A stretch of DNA of 64,000 nucleotides from Impatiens glandulifera (Eukaryota > Streptophyta > Magnoliopsida > Ericales > Balsaminaceae). The stretch covers positions 43,725,774 to 43,789,773 of the forward strand of contig NC_061868.1 of the NCBI RefSeq assembly GCF_907164915.1, written 5' to 3'. Made by a program: the position numbers and the translations under genes. The notes under the pieces are model-generated. The model saw only the letters and a program-made list of their open reading frames with translations, was not told where the DNA came from and ran no database searches. Shown here in pieces: positions 36,729-49,223 of this stretch; the stretch's first letter is position 1; the number at the start of each line of letters is the position of its first letter.

Positions 36729-36758
36729 TAATCGAACCCGTGAGCTACCTTGGTGGGT
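36729..36758 (-). mobile_element. SINE fragment
   Basis: On the minus strand, CCACCAAGGTAGCTCACGGG runs straight into GGTTCGAT. The A-box half is fused to the B-box half with most of the spacer lost, compared with the copy at 34.4 kb. Confidence 0.5.
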
Positions 36759-37152
36759 AGTAAAAATTCTACTTAATCTTGGCTCAATTGGTTCCAAGAA
36801 GACAAGCTAAATCTTAGTTCTAGAATTAACCCACTAAAGAAGTTCAAATGAAAACAATTCTTCTCTATTTCCACTAAAAATAACCTTATTGAAGTGGGGG
36901 TCAAGGGAATAAACCATGGTTTTTCGAAAGAAAGCTTATTCTAGAATGACTGAAACTAAAGTTATTTTCAAGAAAACCACAATAATACATATTGCTAGTG
37001 GGTGGGAAAGCAGCAATAGATGAAACATTGTAATCAGAAAACATATTGATGGATGTTGTTTGGTTGGTTAGTAAATAAGGGCAATGATAAGGCATTGGGT
37101 TTAGGGCATCTCCAATTTTAGTGGGTGGGTGGGTCAGAACTCAGAAGTAGCC

Positions 37153-37184
<32 letters not shown>
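37153..37184. repeat. (CTAT)8 microsatellite
   Basis: Eight CTAT units followed by a short (ATT)n run to about 37195. Confidence 0.9.
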
Positions 37185-38030
37185 TATTATTATTATAAGT
37201 CTGTCCCTGTCCCATTCCCAGTCCCACACTAATCAACAAAAAGAGCTAACTTTACACATTTAAGAGCAGTGAGCTGTTAGAGCATTCACACAACATAAAT
37301 ACGCACCTTTTTTGCTTTGCCTTGCTTGCTTTGGCATCATCATCATCAAAGAGCATCCACTTTTTAAATCTGACAAAAGTTTTTCACACATATGATTGTT
37401 GTTCCCTGAAACAACACACGCTTCATCATACCCTTTGAGAGCCAGCAGACCCCCCTCCCTCCTCCTCTAGCTAGTCAACGGGCCAATCAACAGTTATCAA
37501 GTATTGCAGCAATTAAAAAGTAAATAAAACACATGAAGAAAAAAAAGTAGCAGATGATCACTCTTTTTGTATACTAAAGAGCTTACATTTAAACCTGTTC
37601 ATCATATAACAAGTGAAAATCAAACAGGTGTTTAGTTCAACCGGGACACTATTGACAATACCAACCAAATAAATCAAATATACAAAATTGATTAAAGTAG
37701 TGACCTAATTCAAAATTTGAAAAGAAAATCATTGCAAATCCAACTAAAAGATTTTTCATTAAAAAAAGGTAGCAAAAGCTTCTCCATACATCTTTCCTTT
37801 TCAAACAACATAGAGTAAGACAATTTAGTCCCCAAATGACTCTATATTTGCACTGTCAAAAGACTCAAAGTGCATAGACAAATAGGAAATAGAATCAATG
37901 TATTAATCTCAACTAGAGCATATTACAGTAATCAAAACCACAAAAACTGACAAGAAACAAGGTTTGGAAAACCAGTAGAGTTTCACCAGCAGTTATAGTT
38001 GTAGGGCAAAATACAAAACCATCCTTCAAC

Positions 38031-41000
38031 TCAAGACAGAGTCCGCTTGTTAAAAGATTCAATTGTCAAGTTAGCAGTAAAAGCTGGAACTGAATTTAGT
38101 TTTCGGATAAATATCTCAACCTGGGAGGAAAAAAAAAAAGAGTGTTGGACGGTTACGCAACAATTAAAACATTCTAAACAGAACATAACTGAAACGGATA
38201 ATGACATTCCATACCTGTTGAGATATCTCTCGCTGTGAGGTGTAGCTATTTCCCTGTGAGTTTGAAAACAATGAAAAAGTAGTTAGAAAACAGTGTGAAA
38301 TATCTTCTCTCTGTATATATATATAACTTAATTTCATTATAGATGCTAAAGAAGTGTTGGATCGAATGTCATTTAAATGCAGTTCTTCACTTCTTTTTTT
38401 TAAAACTGCATATCCTACTAGCACATACCAAAATGGTTGTGTTCCCTGATTCATATTCAAATTCAAGCTTCTCGTCATCACTTTGAGCATAGATAGATTG
38501 AAGAATGAAACGTGTAACTGCAATTCCATCAGATCGCTGGTGATCATCCATTACAATCTGCAGAAGGATAACTTCTATAACGTGCCAGAAAATCAATAAG
38601 AATCAGTGAATTTTATGTTGATAGTATAGTAGTCCAATTTTTTTTCAAAGAGCTCTTAACAGATTATTAAACAATCAATAATAACTTCTTTTTTTGGGAA
38701 AACAATAATAATAACTTTTTTTTTGGAAAACAATAATAATGAGGAAAGACTTTTTTTGTGATATCACAAAGAGGATGACAGAATATTGCGGTCCGTCTTC
38801 ATTGGGCCTGGCCCATATCATGTATAAATCCTAATTACTATTTTCTTTTTAAAATAATACAATAGAAATACTATATCAATTGGTTTCACTCATATTTCAT
38901 GCTAATCAAAAGTTTGGTCGCCAATCCAGCCTCTCTCGAGCATTACTTTAAGCAATTTTTCTACCAATCTTGCCCATGAAACTGGTATAACAGCACTTAG
39001 AGCTTATTTGATATAGGGTTTTTTAAGTTTTATAAGTTTCTTTTAAAACTTCTCTCTATCACATCATTATCATTCTAACCATCAAATCACTTAATTTATC
39101 AATTAAAATACCATACTACCCTTACTTTACTTTTATTAAATTTAAATTTTAAATTTGGTAATTCATCTAGCAAAAATCCCAAATAACCTACTTTTATTAT
39201 AAAAATAAACCTGTAAAATCCTAAAAAAAATCCAAGATCAAACCAATTCTTGGTGTCCACTGTCCAACCAACAACTCTTTATGTAAATACCTTGTAGCCA
39301 AAAAGTTCACAACATGCCCTTCTGAAAACTGAGATTCGGTCTGCAAAAACTGCCTTATACCTGTTTCACAAGAAGGTTGCAAGCAAGTCATGCACACTTC
39401 AATGCAATAAGTACCAAAGCTTACACACAACACACTCACCTTTCCTCACGTTTCTCAAGAGTCGCAATTTGTTCTTTGTACTGCATTATTTTTCCAGAGA
39501 TGTCCACAAGTTTCCCAGTATCACCTGCATAAATTTAGCACAACCGCCAATCAATTAGAAGCCACTTCAAATGACAGTATTGCATCACACAAAATTGTAG
39601 TCATATAATAACGGAATTTATGAAAATCAACCAATATAGAGCAAGTAGGTTAGTGCTTCCTAGATACGTGCTGCGATATGTGACTTTCATATGTGAAAAA
39701 TCATTACTAACACAGAAAAATAATCACTTTGCTGGTTCATCTTATTTTCAATTAATGCCACTGACCAATGAAGACTAGTGCAACTGCATCATAATCCAAA
39801 ATTTTACCAGATTGTTTCTTCAATTCTTCAACAGCTTGTAACTTCTCCTTTGCCTTCCGCAACTCACTCTGTAAAGCCTCAATAATCTGTTTGGCCTCAT
39901 TATCAACAGCAAGATTATTCGCCATCCGCAAAACCTTTGTATTGGCCGATGAAAAATCACCGTGACCCAACTACAAATAAACATTGATATATTGTGTCTT
40001 TAGTAATATGGAAATTTAAACTATGATATGCAAATAATGCCAAGTGTAACTTAAGCTTCATCCATGTGAATCACATCTTGCTGCACAGATTTTATTTTTT
40101 CTTGTGGATAAATTTGTCATAAATAATCTGGATAATATATTTTACTTGGACAAGAACATGATCATGAGACAATGATTATCGCACACCGGGTGAAGACAAA
40201 TTGTCTATAAGAAGATCATTTTAACTATACCTTGGATTCTAAAAGTGAAATCTCTGAACGTAGGCGATCTCCCTCCCTCTCTAATGACTTTACTCGTCTT
40301 GCCTCATTACTTAACCTCTCATTGAGTAACCTTATTTCATTGAGCTGATGATTATTTATCTCTTTTTGTTCATAAAGATTGCTTTCCAATTCCTTGATCC
40401 AGTCTTCCTTCTTGGCAAGAGATGATTCAAGCTCCTGTAACAAGAAATCAATCATCAAGCGCTGCAATGAAGCATGTGTATACGCACCATATTAATTATC
40501 TAAGGAAAATTTAAAACATGAATATAATAGTAATACCTGCACAACAGTTGCATTAGTAACATCATTTCCTGCTTCAACACTCTTCTGCTTCTTTAATTCA
40601 TTAAGAACAGACCTTAACTGATCTCTCTCCTCGGTAACAGATGATATCTGTGGATTATATTTTGGGATATATTAAAAACTCACAAAAAAATAGAAGGAAA
40701 TTTGGGAAACCAATAGAGGAGAGAGAAGTAAGGCAGAAATTACATGTAATATAGTGCATCTGTATGTAAAACTAATACGGAGTGGCCTATTTAAGAATTT
40801 TGAAGAGACAAACAAGGGAACAAAGACAACATACACAAAAGAGAATGGCCCTCAATGACCTTTGTCAAACACAGCCAATTCATAAAACAGACCCTAGAAC
40901 AATCAAATAACCTGTAGTACAACAACATATTTCCACAGAATATGCAACTACAAATTAGTTAAATTCTTTGACAGTCTCATCAAGACAGTAAGGATATGCA

Positions 41001-44000
41001 GACCAAAAATAATGTTGATCCAGTTAAAAGGACCAGTACCACTACAACCTAATGCTTGTATGTTCCATTGCAGGTTAATTTGCAATTAAGTAATCTTTCT
41101 CAACTACCTAATGTTCTTTCAAATTTCCCACCCGTTATTTTCCCCCTCAAATGTGTCAAGTTACATCAACACTAGAAAAAAAATATATTTAAAACCGCAA
41201 ACTTCACATAAATGCTTCCAACAAAAGGGTTACCTATTTAATATCTAGATTGAAAAAAACATTACAGGAGATTTGTTTTGTGCTTTTTGCATGTCTAAAT
41301 TTTCTTCACCTCCACCACTCCCACAAACAAGAAAATTGAATACAAAAGCTAATTACTTATAGATTGGTTACTTACAATGGTTGTCATTCGCTTGACCTCG
41401 GATTGCGAGATCTGTTCCTTTTCTTTTGCCAATGCTGCCTCTGCTTCAGCATTTTGTTTTCTTTGTTCTGCAGCATCTAGAGACACCTCGATTTGTTTCA
41501 AGCGTGCATTTGCCTCACCTTCCTTCACCATGCTTTCAACCACCTCTCTGCACAGCATAATCACCCCATTTAAATGGAGTTCACCTTAATGTGATTAGCA
41601 TGACATAGACTGCAAAGTAAGCATGCAACTAGCTGCATTGCAGCTCAATTCACATTCTTTATATGACTGGAAATAGTAATTGGCTGAGGGAAATATGTCC
41701 TTAAATGACAATATTCCCTCCTCAATGGAAATACCAAATTAAGGTGTCAGCAGAAAAGAACTATGAAAGAAAGAAAATAAAAGAAAACACAGGCCTTCTT
41801 TTGTTATCGAGAAAAATTAACTAAATTAAGCACCAACATGGGTAACAAAATACAAAAGAAAATAAAAGTATACAAGAACAATTTGATTCCACACAATCAC
41901 ATCTCACTGTGAAGCATAACACTGATGATTTTTTGTTGTTGTTGTTTGGTGGTTTGAGTGTTTAGCTTTAGTTTATGTTTGTTTATTTATAAAAAAAACA
42001 AAAAAAAAAAACATAACACTGATGATAAAACATAAGAATCCAAGAGCTTGCACATTATATTTTTCATCAGACATTACATTACTGTTGAATAAAATTCAGG
42101 AAAAGTCAAGTCTTTTTTAATGAATTTGTATCCTATATATACACACATTCTTCCATTCAATTTGGATGGAATATCAGAAAGAAATCAATTGTCTCTCTTA
42201 GCATCTTCAAGAACAGAAATAATGAACTTAAGAACTTACTTCTGTAGAGCGGCAATCTTCAGAGGAATGTCCTGCGCTGATGATACACCAGGAATGTCTT
42301 TTAACATCAACTTCCAAGAAGATAACTCAACTTCTAACTTTGTCATGTTAGTCTGGACGTCTGGTAATTTATATAATTCTGATTCAGCCCTCTCTCTTCT
42401 GCCCTTTTCCTCCAGCAATTTCTCCTTCAATAACTCAATGTTTTCATGGGATGATTTTAACTTCCTTGCTGAACGAACTTCAGACTCCTATTAATATCCA
42501 TATAGAAAAAATAGATATTATGATTAACAAAGAAAAATAACTCATTTATTCATAAGACAGTTTAGTGCCCATAATAATCAATAAATGCAACCTTGCACGG
42601 AATCATAAATCTGATTAAAGGCAACAGAAATTATGAGCATCACACTTGTTCAATTATTTCCTTCAGAATATGTTAGGTACCGAATGAAAGAGACTGTAAT
42701 CTACTCAAGAATGGAGATGAGATGCTTTAGAACAACTAGATGGGACTAATCAGAGAACTACGGAGAGAGAAAGACTATTACAACTATCATTCATCATCAC
42801 TATTCAATATCTCAATCTGATTACATTGTCTTATATTTATACTACTATTCCAACTGATTAACTAAACTACTAACCAACAGACTAACTAAACTAATAACTA
42901 CTATCAATACTGATTACATTGCATTATTTTGAACCAAACATAGTTTGCAGGCTTAAACCCAAAGGGGGAAAGGAAGAGAAACATAGGGATCCAGTCAGGG
43001 ATACATTCAAATGAAATTGAAATATACAAATAATCAAGAGAAAAGCAAAAACTTATTGTTTGTACTATCATTATTGACCCCAGTTGCTGATGGAAAACTT
43101 ACAAAGTATTATCTTTCTTGAAATAATTAACCGCAATATATTCTAGCCAAAAAAAGCAAGAATGAGAAGGACAAGGAATCCAGCTAAGAATCCACCATCA
43201 AAACAAGATAGAAATTAAGAAACTATAACACATGCACCCTTCCATCATCACCTCCTCATGCATGATCAAAATCGCCCTTGGCAGTCAAAAACCAAATTCA
43301 TCATGAGAAAAGACTGTCCAATTTTCAACCAAACAGCCAAAAGTGGGAATCCAGAAGTTTTACCAAAGCCTCAAAATACCCAAAATATGCTCTTCAAGAT
43401 TCCCCAACTTATCATATTCTTCAGGAATATAAGCAGCGCACTCATTTTGATCTTCCTATGATAACTAACTCAACGCTCAAACTTCTTAAGAGTGTTTTTG
43501 ATCTTTGATTTTGTCCTTTTTAGTTTCTCGTTCTTAAGAAAATAATCATCAAAAGCTTCATCCCAACATCTGCACATTGTCACTCCAAAGTTCATAGAGT
43601 TTCGCTCATAGCACTTCCCTACATCGGTCTTTAACTGTCCTTCCATGAAGTTCAAATGTTTCTTGCATTTCTTACAGGAAAAAATATTTGTTATTTTTAA
43701 GAAAGAAACTCGCCCAGTATCATAACTACTTATCTTAAAGAATATTATTCTTGTCCCATGAACTTGTTAAGAATTCAGATATCTCTCTCTGACTCTCTTT
43801 CATCTATTTCTAGTGTTCTCCTTTCAATCAAACAAACCCATAGTATGCAACAAGTTGCATTAACCTTTTATTTGAATCATGATTCACCCGATTGCTTTTG
43901 CTCTTCCAACTAAGAAAAAGGTTGCACAAAAGGTTTATTTCATTCCATGACAGTTAAATTTTATATATGTTTTCCTAACCCTTGAAATTCCAAAAACTAA

Positions 44001-47000
44001 ATATATATGTTAGAAAGAGTTAAGTTATAATAATATGCACCTACAAAGACCAGAAATTAAAAAATACAAAACGGTAATTTGCCCAAAAAATTCAACTCAC
44101 AGAATTTCGCAACTCTTCTTGCAAGTTTTTCACCAAAATACTGTTATCTGCTGAAGAAACTTCTTGAACTGATAAATTTGATATTCTCTTCTCTAGCTCA
44201 CTCTTCTGGTGAATAGACTGTCAAAACAAAAATAACGAGATTTTGACAACCAGAAAGTTATATGTAAGTGCATGTGTCAATGCATGCCATTGATGTAGTT
44301 GGCAAAATAAGAAAACAAGTTTTCCTTGCATCCAAACACTTTTAGAATTACTACAATGTGTACAGTCAAAGTCATGTAATCCAAAAGGGAATCACCCATT
44401 ACTTTGACAAACTTATATTTTTTTCTCCTGGAGAATATTGCTTTTCACATACTTAATATTTTAGAAATTGTAGGATTTGAAGAGGAAGGAGATTTCATAT
44501 ATTTGGAATTAGGAAACGAGAGACAATATCAATGATAAAGAAACTACCTAAATAACTTAAATGCACTTTTGATGGGAAGGAAAACAATTGCTTTCTTGGA
44601 AAGGCAGATGATTCTTAGAAAGAACCAAGTCTGATAATTCCACACATTAAAATTAGGTGGCATTTGTAGGGAAGATGCAAGCTCAACTTCTAGCATGCAT
44701 CAAAAGAAGAGGGCAAAATATAAGAATCAATCTTTTAACAGGAAGGAGATTGTTTCAAAACACAGTGGAATGTATTACCTCGTTTAGTTGTTTTTGAAGT
44801 TCTTCAAACTGCTCTTTCAGCAATTGTGATTCTTCCTCGGCATTTCTTGCTCGGCATTCCATCCTCTCAAGCTGAAACATAAAACGGAAGATTCATTTTA
44901 GAATCCTTTGAGGCTTTGGTTCTTCGGACTAGTTTATTGCAATAGGTAGCAACTCACATCTGCACTTATTCTGGAAACTGAAAGCTTGGAATCCTGTTTT
45001 AGCAAGAGCAGCTCATTATTCAAATTGTTTTTCTCTCTTTCTATGCTTTCAGAAAGCTGTCCAAGTTTTCCTTCAAGAAGAGCAGCTTTCTCCTCGGCTG
45101 AAATGGCTCTGGACTCTGCTTTCCTGAGACCATTATGTTCTTTTTGAAGCTTTACCTAAAATCATATAGAAGAGCCAAAATCATGATCTATATAAGCCAA
45201 GACATTGTCACTTTAGAGTTCTACATATTCAGAGTCTAACCCTACAGCACATACAACTCTCATACTACAATTTTCATCAAAGTATCAGATATTTCTCGAG
45301 TGATTATTAGTGGATAACTAAATACAATGGACAACATCTTTAAGTTACATACAAAGGTTCCATGAATCCATCGATTGCAGGTTTTTTTTGTATTCATATT
45401 CTAAGTCTGTGACATGAACAAACTGTATTCGTGATAATAATTGATGGTGAGAAGAAAAATGCATCATCTTATCTTACTTACTTCTCTATTAAGAAAAAAT
45501 AATTAAAACAAGCAGAGCTTATACCTCAAGCTCACTGTTTGCTTGTAGTTGCTTCTTCAATTGCTCCTGAGAATCGTTGATCTCCTTTAAGATTTGCTCT
45601 TGCAGTGCATGTTCACGTCCTTTGGACGCAGCAAGTTCTTGTTCAACATACAATAATTGTTCCCTGAATTTCTTCCTCTCAATTTCTGTGGGTGGACAAG
45701 AATGAATATTTAATAGGAATACAAGATTACAAGTTCACTTGTACCAGCATCCCCAAACAACAAAAGAAATTACTGAAAACTAACAATATAGGAAATAAAC
45801 ATACCTAATATAATGCTCAACTTCAGCAATATAAATATGTAAGAGAACTTGAAATGATGGAAATCAAAGTTGATACTCGGCATTATATTCACTCATAGTT
45901 GATACTTAACATTATATTCGTTCATAGTTGATACTCAGCATTATACTCATTATAGTTGAAATTATCTTAAAATTGACAACTCACCAGTTTTACCGAAGTC
46001 CTCATTCAATGACTCCAATTTAGATTGATAATCATGCACTTGTTTCTCTGCACTATCCAGGGCATCAAAGAAGTCTGATTTAACCTACAAGAGTAATAAA
46101 GTTATTCTAAGCAATCATAGTTGACTATGCATACAAGTTTTGAAAAATCAACCTGATAATAGTTATCCAACAAAGTCCATAACTATTCTCAACGACAAAC
46201 CATAAATAAATGAAAGACAATCAGTCACAAATGGAAGAAAAACTCTTTACCAGATCAAAACTAAAAGAGAGAAACGTGAACCCAAAGAAATAAATATGTA
46301 GCAACTCATTTGAAGAAAATGGTTGGATAATAAAAATATAGATAAAAAACTTTGAGAAAGATTGGCACTGCATAACAAAATCGTATTATACAAAAAAAAT
46401 GTTATAAATAAAGAATTGCAAGCAAAATGGAATTAGAAGAGTCAAAATATAGAAATTTGAATAAAACAGAACATTTGTTTAGAATTTAAAGAAATCACTG
46501 TATTTTGGCAAAATAGTTTTCAACAAATCAACAGGACGATGAACAAATACGTATTATGAGTAAGACAAAGACATCTCAGTAATTCCAGGTCACGAGAAGG
46601 ACGACAATCTGTAACCTTGAAGGTGGTAAAAAGAACAAAGTTAAATAATCCAAACCAGAACATTAGTTCAGCAGATTGCAAATATTACAGGGATAAAAAT
46701 TAAGCCTCCTATCCCTTTCTTTCTTCCATGTAAGAGTTATTTTTTCTTCTACCAACAGAGCACTACACAATTCATCAATAGTAAAATTCTGATACGACGA
46801 TTGATCTAGCTGAATGCAAAATTTATCATTGTTCATTTGTGGTGTAGATTATAGCATATTCCTGAATCTACAACCATTTTTCAAAATCACCAGAACAGAT
46901 ATGTCTTCCATTCACTGCAGATTCAAACAAACAAACAGAGTTGGATAGCTCAAAAGTGACTCTACAACCATTTTTTCATCAAGAGAACTAGCTCGATTCA

Positions 47001-47342
47001 TAGTCTATTTGGTTAATTTAGCTGACATGACATGTTTTACTTCTATAATTCCGTCTGATTTGAGTTCAAACGAATATCATAGCAATAAAGAACATGACAA
47101 CGAAATTTTAGCTCCAACTGAGGTACGATGTTTAGGAAAATAGTAAAAGCAATAAGAATCACCATCTGACGACACTGATAAGTGCAGAGCATCTGGTCAG
47201 AATTTCCATGGTCGTGGTCGTGAGATGGTTCGGGCAGCGGAAGGTCCTCGAATATTACCAGTCCCTGGTCAGAGTTGGGGCTTCCTGACGGCATTGAATC
47301 GTCTGCCCTTCGCTTCTTCGGAGGCGGTGTTCTAAGAATCAT
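38031..47342 (-). CDS. MAD1: Spindle assembly checkpoint protein MAD1
   Basis: Sixteen exons on the minus strand: 47163-47342, 45985-46084, 45525-45685, 44958-45155, 44779-44871, 44101-44217, 42240-42487, 41376-41547, 40537-40647, 40231-40434, 39808-39970, 39440-39524, 39291-39360, 38429-38557, 38215-38253, 38031-38120. They sum to 2160 bases, 719 residues. The N-terminus MILRTPPPKKRR and the box MLCTYQCRQMVKSDF match plant MAD1. The middle (about 65-600) is Glu/Lys/Leu-rich coiled coil. The C-terminal domain has RYKAVFADRISVFRRACCE, then RFILQSIYAQSDDEKLEF and ends AFTANLTIESFNKRTLS. MAD1 recruits MAD2 to unattached kinetochores and sits at nuclear pores in interphase. The Mad2-binding segment could not be pinned by eye. 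Introns carry a MITE (39.0 kb), a 29-base tandem repeat and a possible LTR fragment. Confidence 0.95.
38999..39250. mobile_element. hAT-like MITE in MAD1 intron 13
   Basis: The ends are AGAGCTTATTTGATATAGGG and, as reverse complement of the right side, AGAATTGGTTTGATCTTGG, both followed by runs of T and an AGG. The body has CATCAAATCACTTAATTTATC and AAAATACCATACTA, the same words as in the mS29 intron 6 copies and at 61.6 kb. About 252 bases, no ORF. Confidence 0.65.
42676..42960. mobile_element. Possible LTR fragment in MAD1 intron 6
   Basis: Starts TGTTAGGTACCGAATGAAAG and continues with a GA-rich part (ACTACGGAGAGAGAAAGAC) and then CTTATATTTATACTACTATTCC and short ACTAACTAA words. This composition is typical of Copia LTRs seen in plant introns. 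No partner LTR or coding part was found, so a solo LTR or fragment is the most that can be said. Confidence 0.3.
45869..45954. repeat. 29-bp tandem repeat, three copies
   Basis: GTTGATAC recurs at 45869, 45898 and 45927, 29 bases apart, each followed by a variant of TCGGCATTATATTCACTCATA. It lies in MAD1 intron 2, about 30 bases from the exon 2 donor end. Confidence 0.85.
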
Positions 47343-47413
47343 TTTCTCTCTAGATTATCTCTTCCTGGAATCTACTCTTCTTCGACAGGACAGCCGATCA
47401 GACCAAATTCAAA

Positions 47414-47422
47414 GGCGCCAAT
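47414..47422 (-). promoter_or_regulatory. E2F-like site upstream of MAD1
   Basis: ATTGGCGCC on the minus strand fits the plant E2F consensus WTTSSCSS and lies 72-80 bases upstream of the MAD1 ATG. E2F control would fit a mitotic gene. This is a motif match only. Confidence 0.4.
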
Positions 47423-47762
47423 TTGTGCATTTTAGGTTTTCATTTCAAAATAAGGTAACACCGAACAATTCATTTATCATTTCTTAACCTTTAGTTCTTA
47501 GAATATAATATAAAACATTAGTTTCTTATATAAATTTATTTTTAAATGAATTAATCAAATTTAATTTTTACATGTTAAACCTATCTACATTTTTCTTGTT
47601 TCGAATATCTAGGATATGATGTTAACTCTAATTTGTTTACCAATCTTTTTATCAGAAATATTTTTAACTTTTTATATATAACTTTACTATAGAAAATATT
47701 ATTTTTAAAAAATTTATAGTAAAAAAACAATTGTCTATATAGAACGTGATCGGTATTGAAAT

Positions 47763-48254
47763 TAAGAGCATCTTTATCCATGACCCATTTTTTGGTCATG
47801 ATCATAGTCATGATAATGAAAAGAGCTTTATGACCAAGATTTTGGTCATTGTGCTTATCTATGACCAATAAAATCTTTCTCAAGAATTAAAAATATTTTT
47901 TTTATTTTTAAAATTAAAAAAATAATAAATAACTTTTAAATGGTAATTAGTAAAAATATTGAAAATTGTGATTTTTTTGTGCTCCGAAATATAACAAGAG
48001 TGGTCTTTATTTATAGATCTCGAAAAATTATGAATTTTGATATATTTTATTTTTTTAAAATTATAAATAATAAAAAATCGGGTTTAAAGATAAGAGATAA
48101 AAAAAATTTGAACAACCAATCAAATGCTGACAAATGAACAGCATTTTATTGGATGAATTTGATTATAATTTTTGTCATAATTTGGTCATGATAAATTCGA
48201 TCAACTATACCCAACTCATGACCCATTTTTAGGTCATGGATAAGGATGCTCTAA
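47763..48254. mobile_element. Tourist-like (PIF/Harbinger) MITE
   Basis: Element 47766-48251, 486 bases. The left end GAGCATCTTTATCCATGACC and the reverse complement of the right end GAGCATCCTTATCCATGACC differ at one base of 20. It is flanked on both sides by TAA (47763-47765 and 48252-48254), the 3-base target duplication of PIF/Harbinger elements. Inner sub-terminal copies of GGTCAT/ATGACC are frequent (for example 47795, 47830, 47845, 48195, 48219). No transposase is encoded. Confidence 0.85.
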
Positions 48255-48554
48255 GAAAGTGAACTATATTACTATATTCAATTGAAACAAATTAAAAAAA
48301 AATGTTTTAAAACAAATAATATTTGGGTTATAAATTAAAACAAAATTTTAATGCTATTTTGGATTAGTAGAAAGCTTATCTGGTCTACTTTTCAAATAGC
48401 TTTTTTTTTTTCTTTCTTTTGAAAAGGCAACGGTCACAAAACTTAAATAATAAAAGAAGCCAAAAACAAAGAAAAGGCTCCCATCCAGAATTCAAATTCC
48501 AAATTGGAACCTGGAAGGGACTGAAGATCAATCTTCATTCATCTCTTATCCACC
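48255..48554 (+). other. Leader/promoter of the small Pro/Cys-rich gene
   Basis: AT-rich to about 48.42 kb, with TTATAAATTAA near 48329 as a possible TATA box, then a less AT-rich part leading to the start codon. No other feature was seen. Confidence 0.4.
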
Positions 48555-49001
48555 ATGAAAGTGATGAAGGCCATGAAAAAACTCAAATTCTGGTCCAGAA
48601 AGAAGAAAACGAAGAAGCCATATTTCGATCATAACCCCCCACCTCCTGAGAGGCAGCCGCCGCCGCCGCCGCCACCACCTCCTTGCCATTGCTGTTACTC
48701 CGGGCATCTATTCCAGCCATCAGCACCGCCACCGCCACTGCCACCATGGATGGAGCAAAACCAGACAAATCAGGTCCTTCTTCCCTCTGATCAGTTAGGC
48801 TATTCTGATCTGTTTCACAATCAAGCTCAGGAAATCGTATCATATCAACAGTACATGGTTCACGAACCAGTTTATGGAGTGCCAATAGAACCTCGAAATA
48901 CAAGAGAGAAAAACATTGGATTTCCGAGCTTCCTTATCAACTTTGGCAAGTATATTTTTCAGTGCTTCTGCCCTTGTGTTAACAATCGAGAAATCCATTG
49001 A
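48555..49001 (+). CDS. Small basic, Pro/Cys-rich protein of unknown function
   Basis: Single exon, 148 residues. The N-terminus has close Met codons (1, 4, 7) and reads MKAMKKLKFWSRKKKTKKPYF, strongly basic. A proline run (29-43, encoded by CCG/CCA/CCT repeats) leads to CHCCYSGH, a second short Pro run (PSAPPPPLPPW), a Tyr/Gln-rich part (IVSYQQYMVHEPVYGVPIEP) and the C-terminal FQCFCPCV. I have the impression that plants have a conserved small family starting KxLKFWSRKKK with poly-Pro and CHCC, but no function is known to me. Basic clusters plus Cys clusters could support membrane attachment. Its stop is only 222 bases from the HEN2 stop on the other strand, so the 3' ends probably overlap. 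Confidence 0.7.
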   Translation: MKVMKAMKKLKFWSRKKKTKKPYFDHNPPPPERQPPPPPPPPPCHCCYSGHLFQPSAPPPPLPPWMEQNQTNQVLLPSDQLGYSDLFHNQAQEIVSYQQYMVHEPVYGVPIEPRNTREKNIGFPSFLINFGKYIFQCFCPCVNNREIH

Positions 49002-49223
49002 CATTTTTCTTTTTGTACCATAAAATATAGTGAATGATTAAATTGTCTCTCTATTAATTCCAAAATTGATTGTCACTACACCAATAAATAATTCACAAAA
49101 AAGAAGACAGTTATTTGCCTTCAAATGCGGAGTGTGTTCTATCTTCTCGGGCTCTGCATGCTTCAAATTGAGGTGATAACTGTTTTGAATTAGAATGAAT
49201 GAATTTCCCCTTTTGAGTGGTGT

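Larger units (their letters stand above)
34446..38030. other. Intergenic stretch with repeats
   Basis: Holds a diverged copy of the 0.3-kb repeat (34556-34810; GATGCTTAATTTTG, GTGTCCGGATTGCCGGGTCG, GACCCGCCCATAAATTT), a SINE fragment (36729-36758), and a (CTAT)8 run (37153-37184). The rest is AT-rich spacer. The part from 37.2 to 37.5 kb is less AT-rich (CCTCCCTCCTCCTCTAGCTAG) and may be a promoter or leader of a gene not visible here. The last few hundred bases are the MAD1 3' flank. No coding region was supported. Confidence 0.45.

Noticed and set aside
36901..37095. Minus-strand ORF of 64 codons
   Set aside because: No domain, no splice partners. Probably chance.
37153..37195. Possible CRISPR-like or minisatellite array
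   Set aside because: It is a plain (CTAT)n/(ATT)n microsatellite. CRISPR arrays are not expected in plant nuclear DNA.
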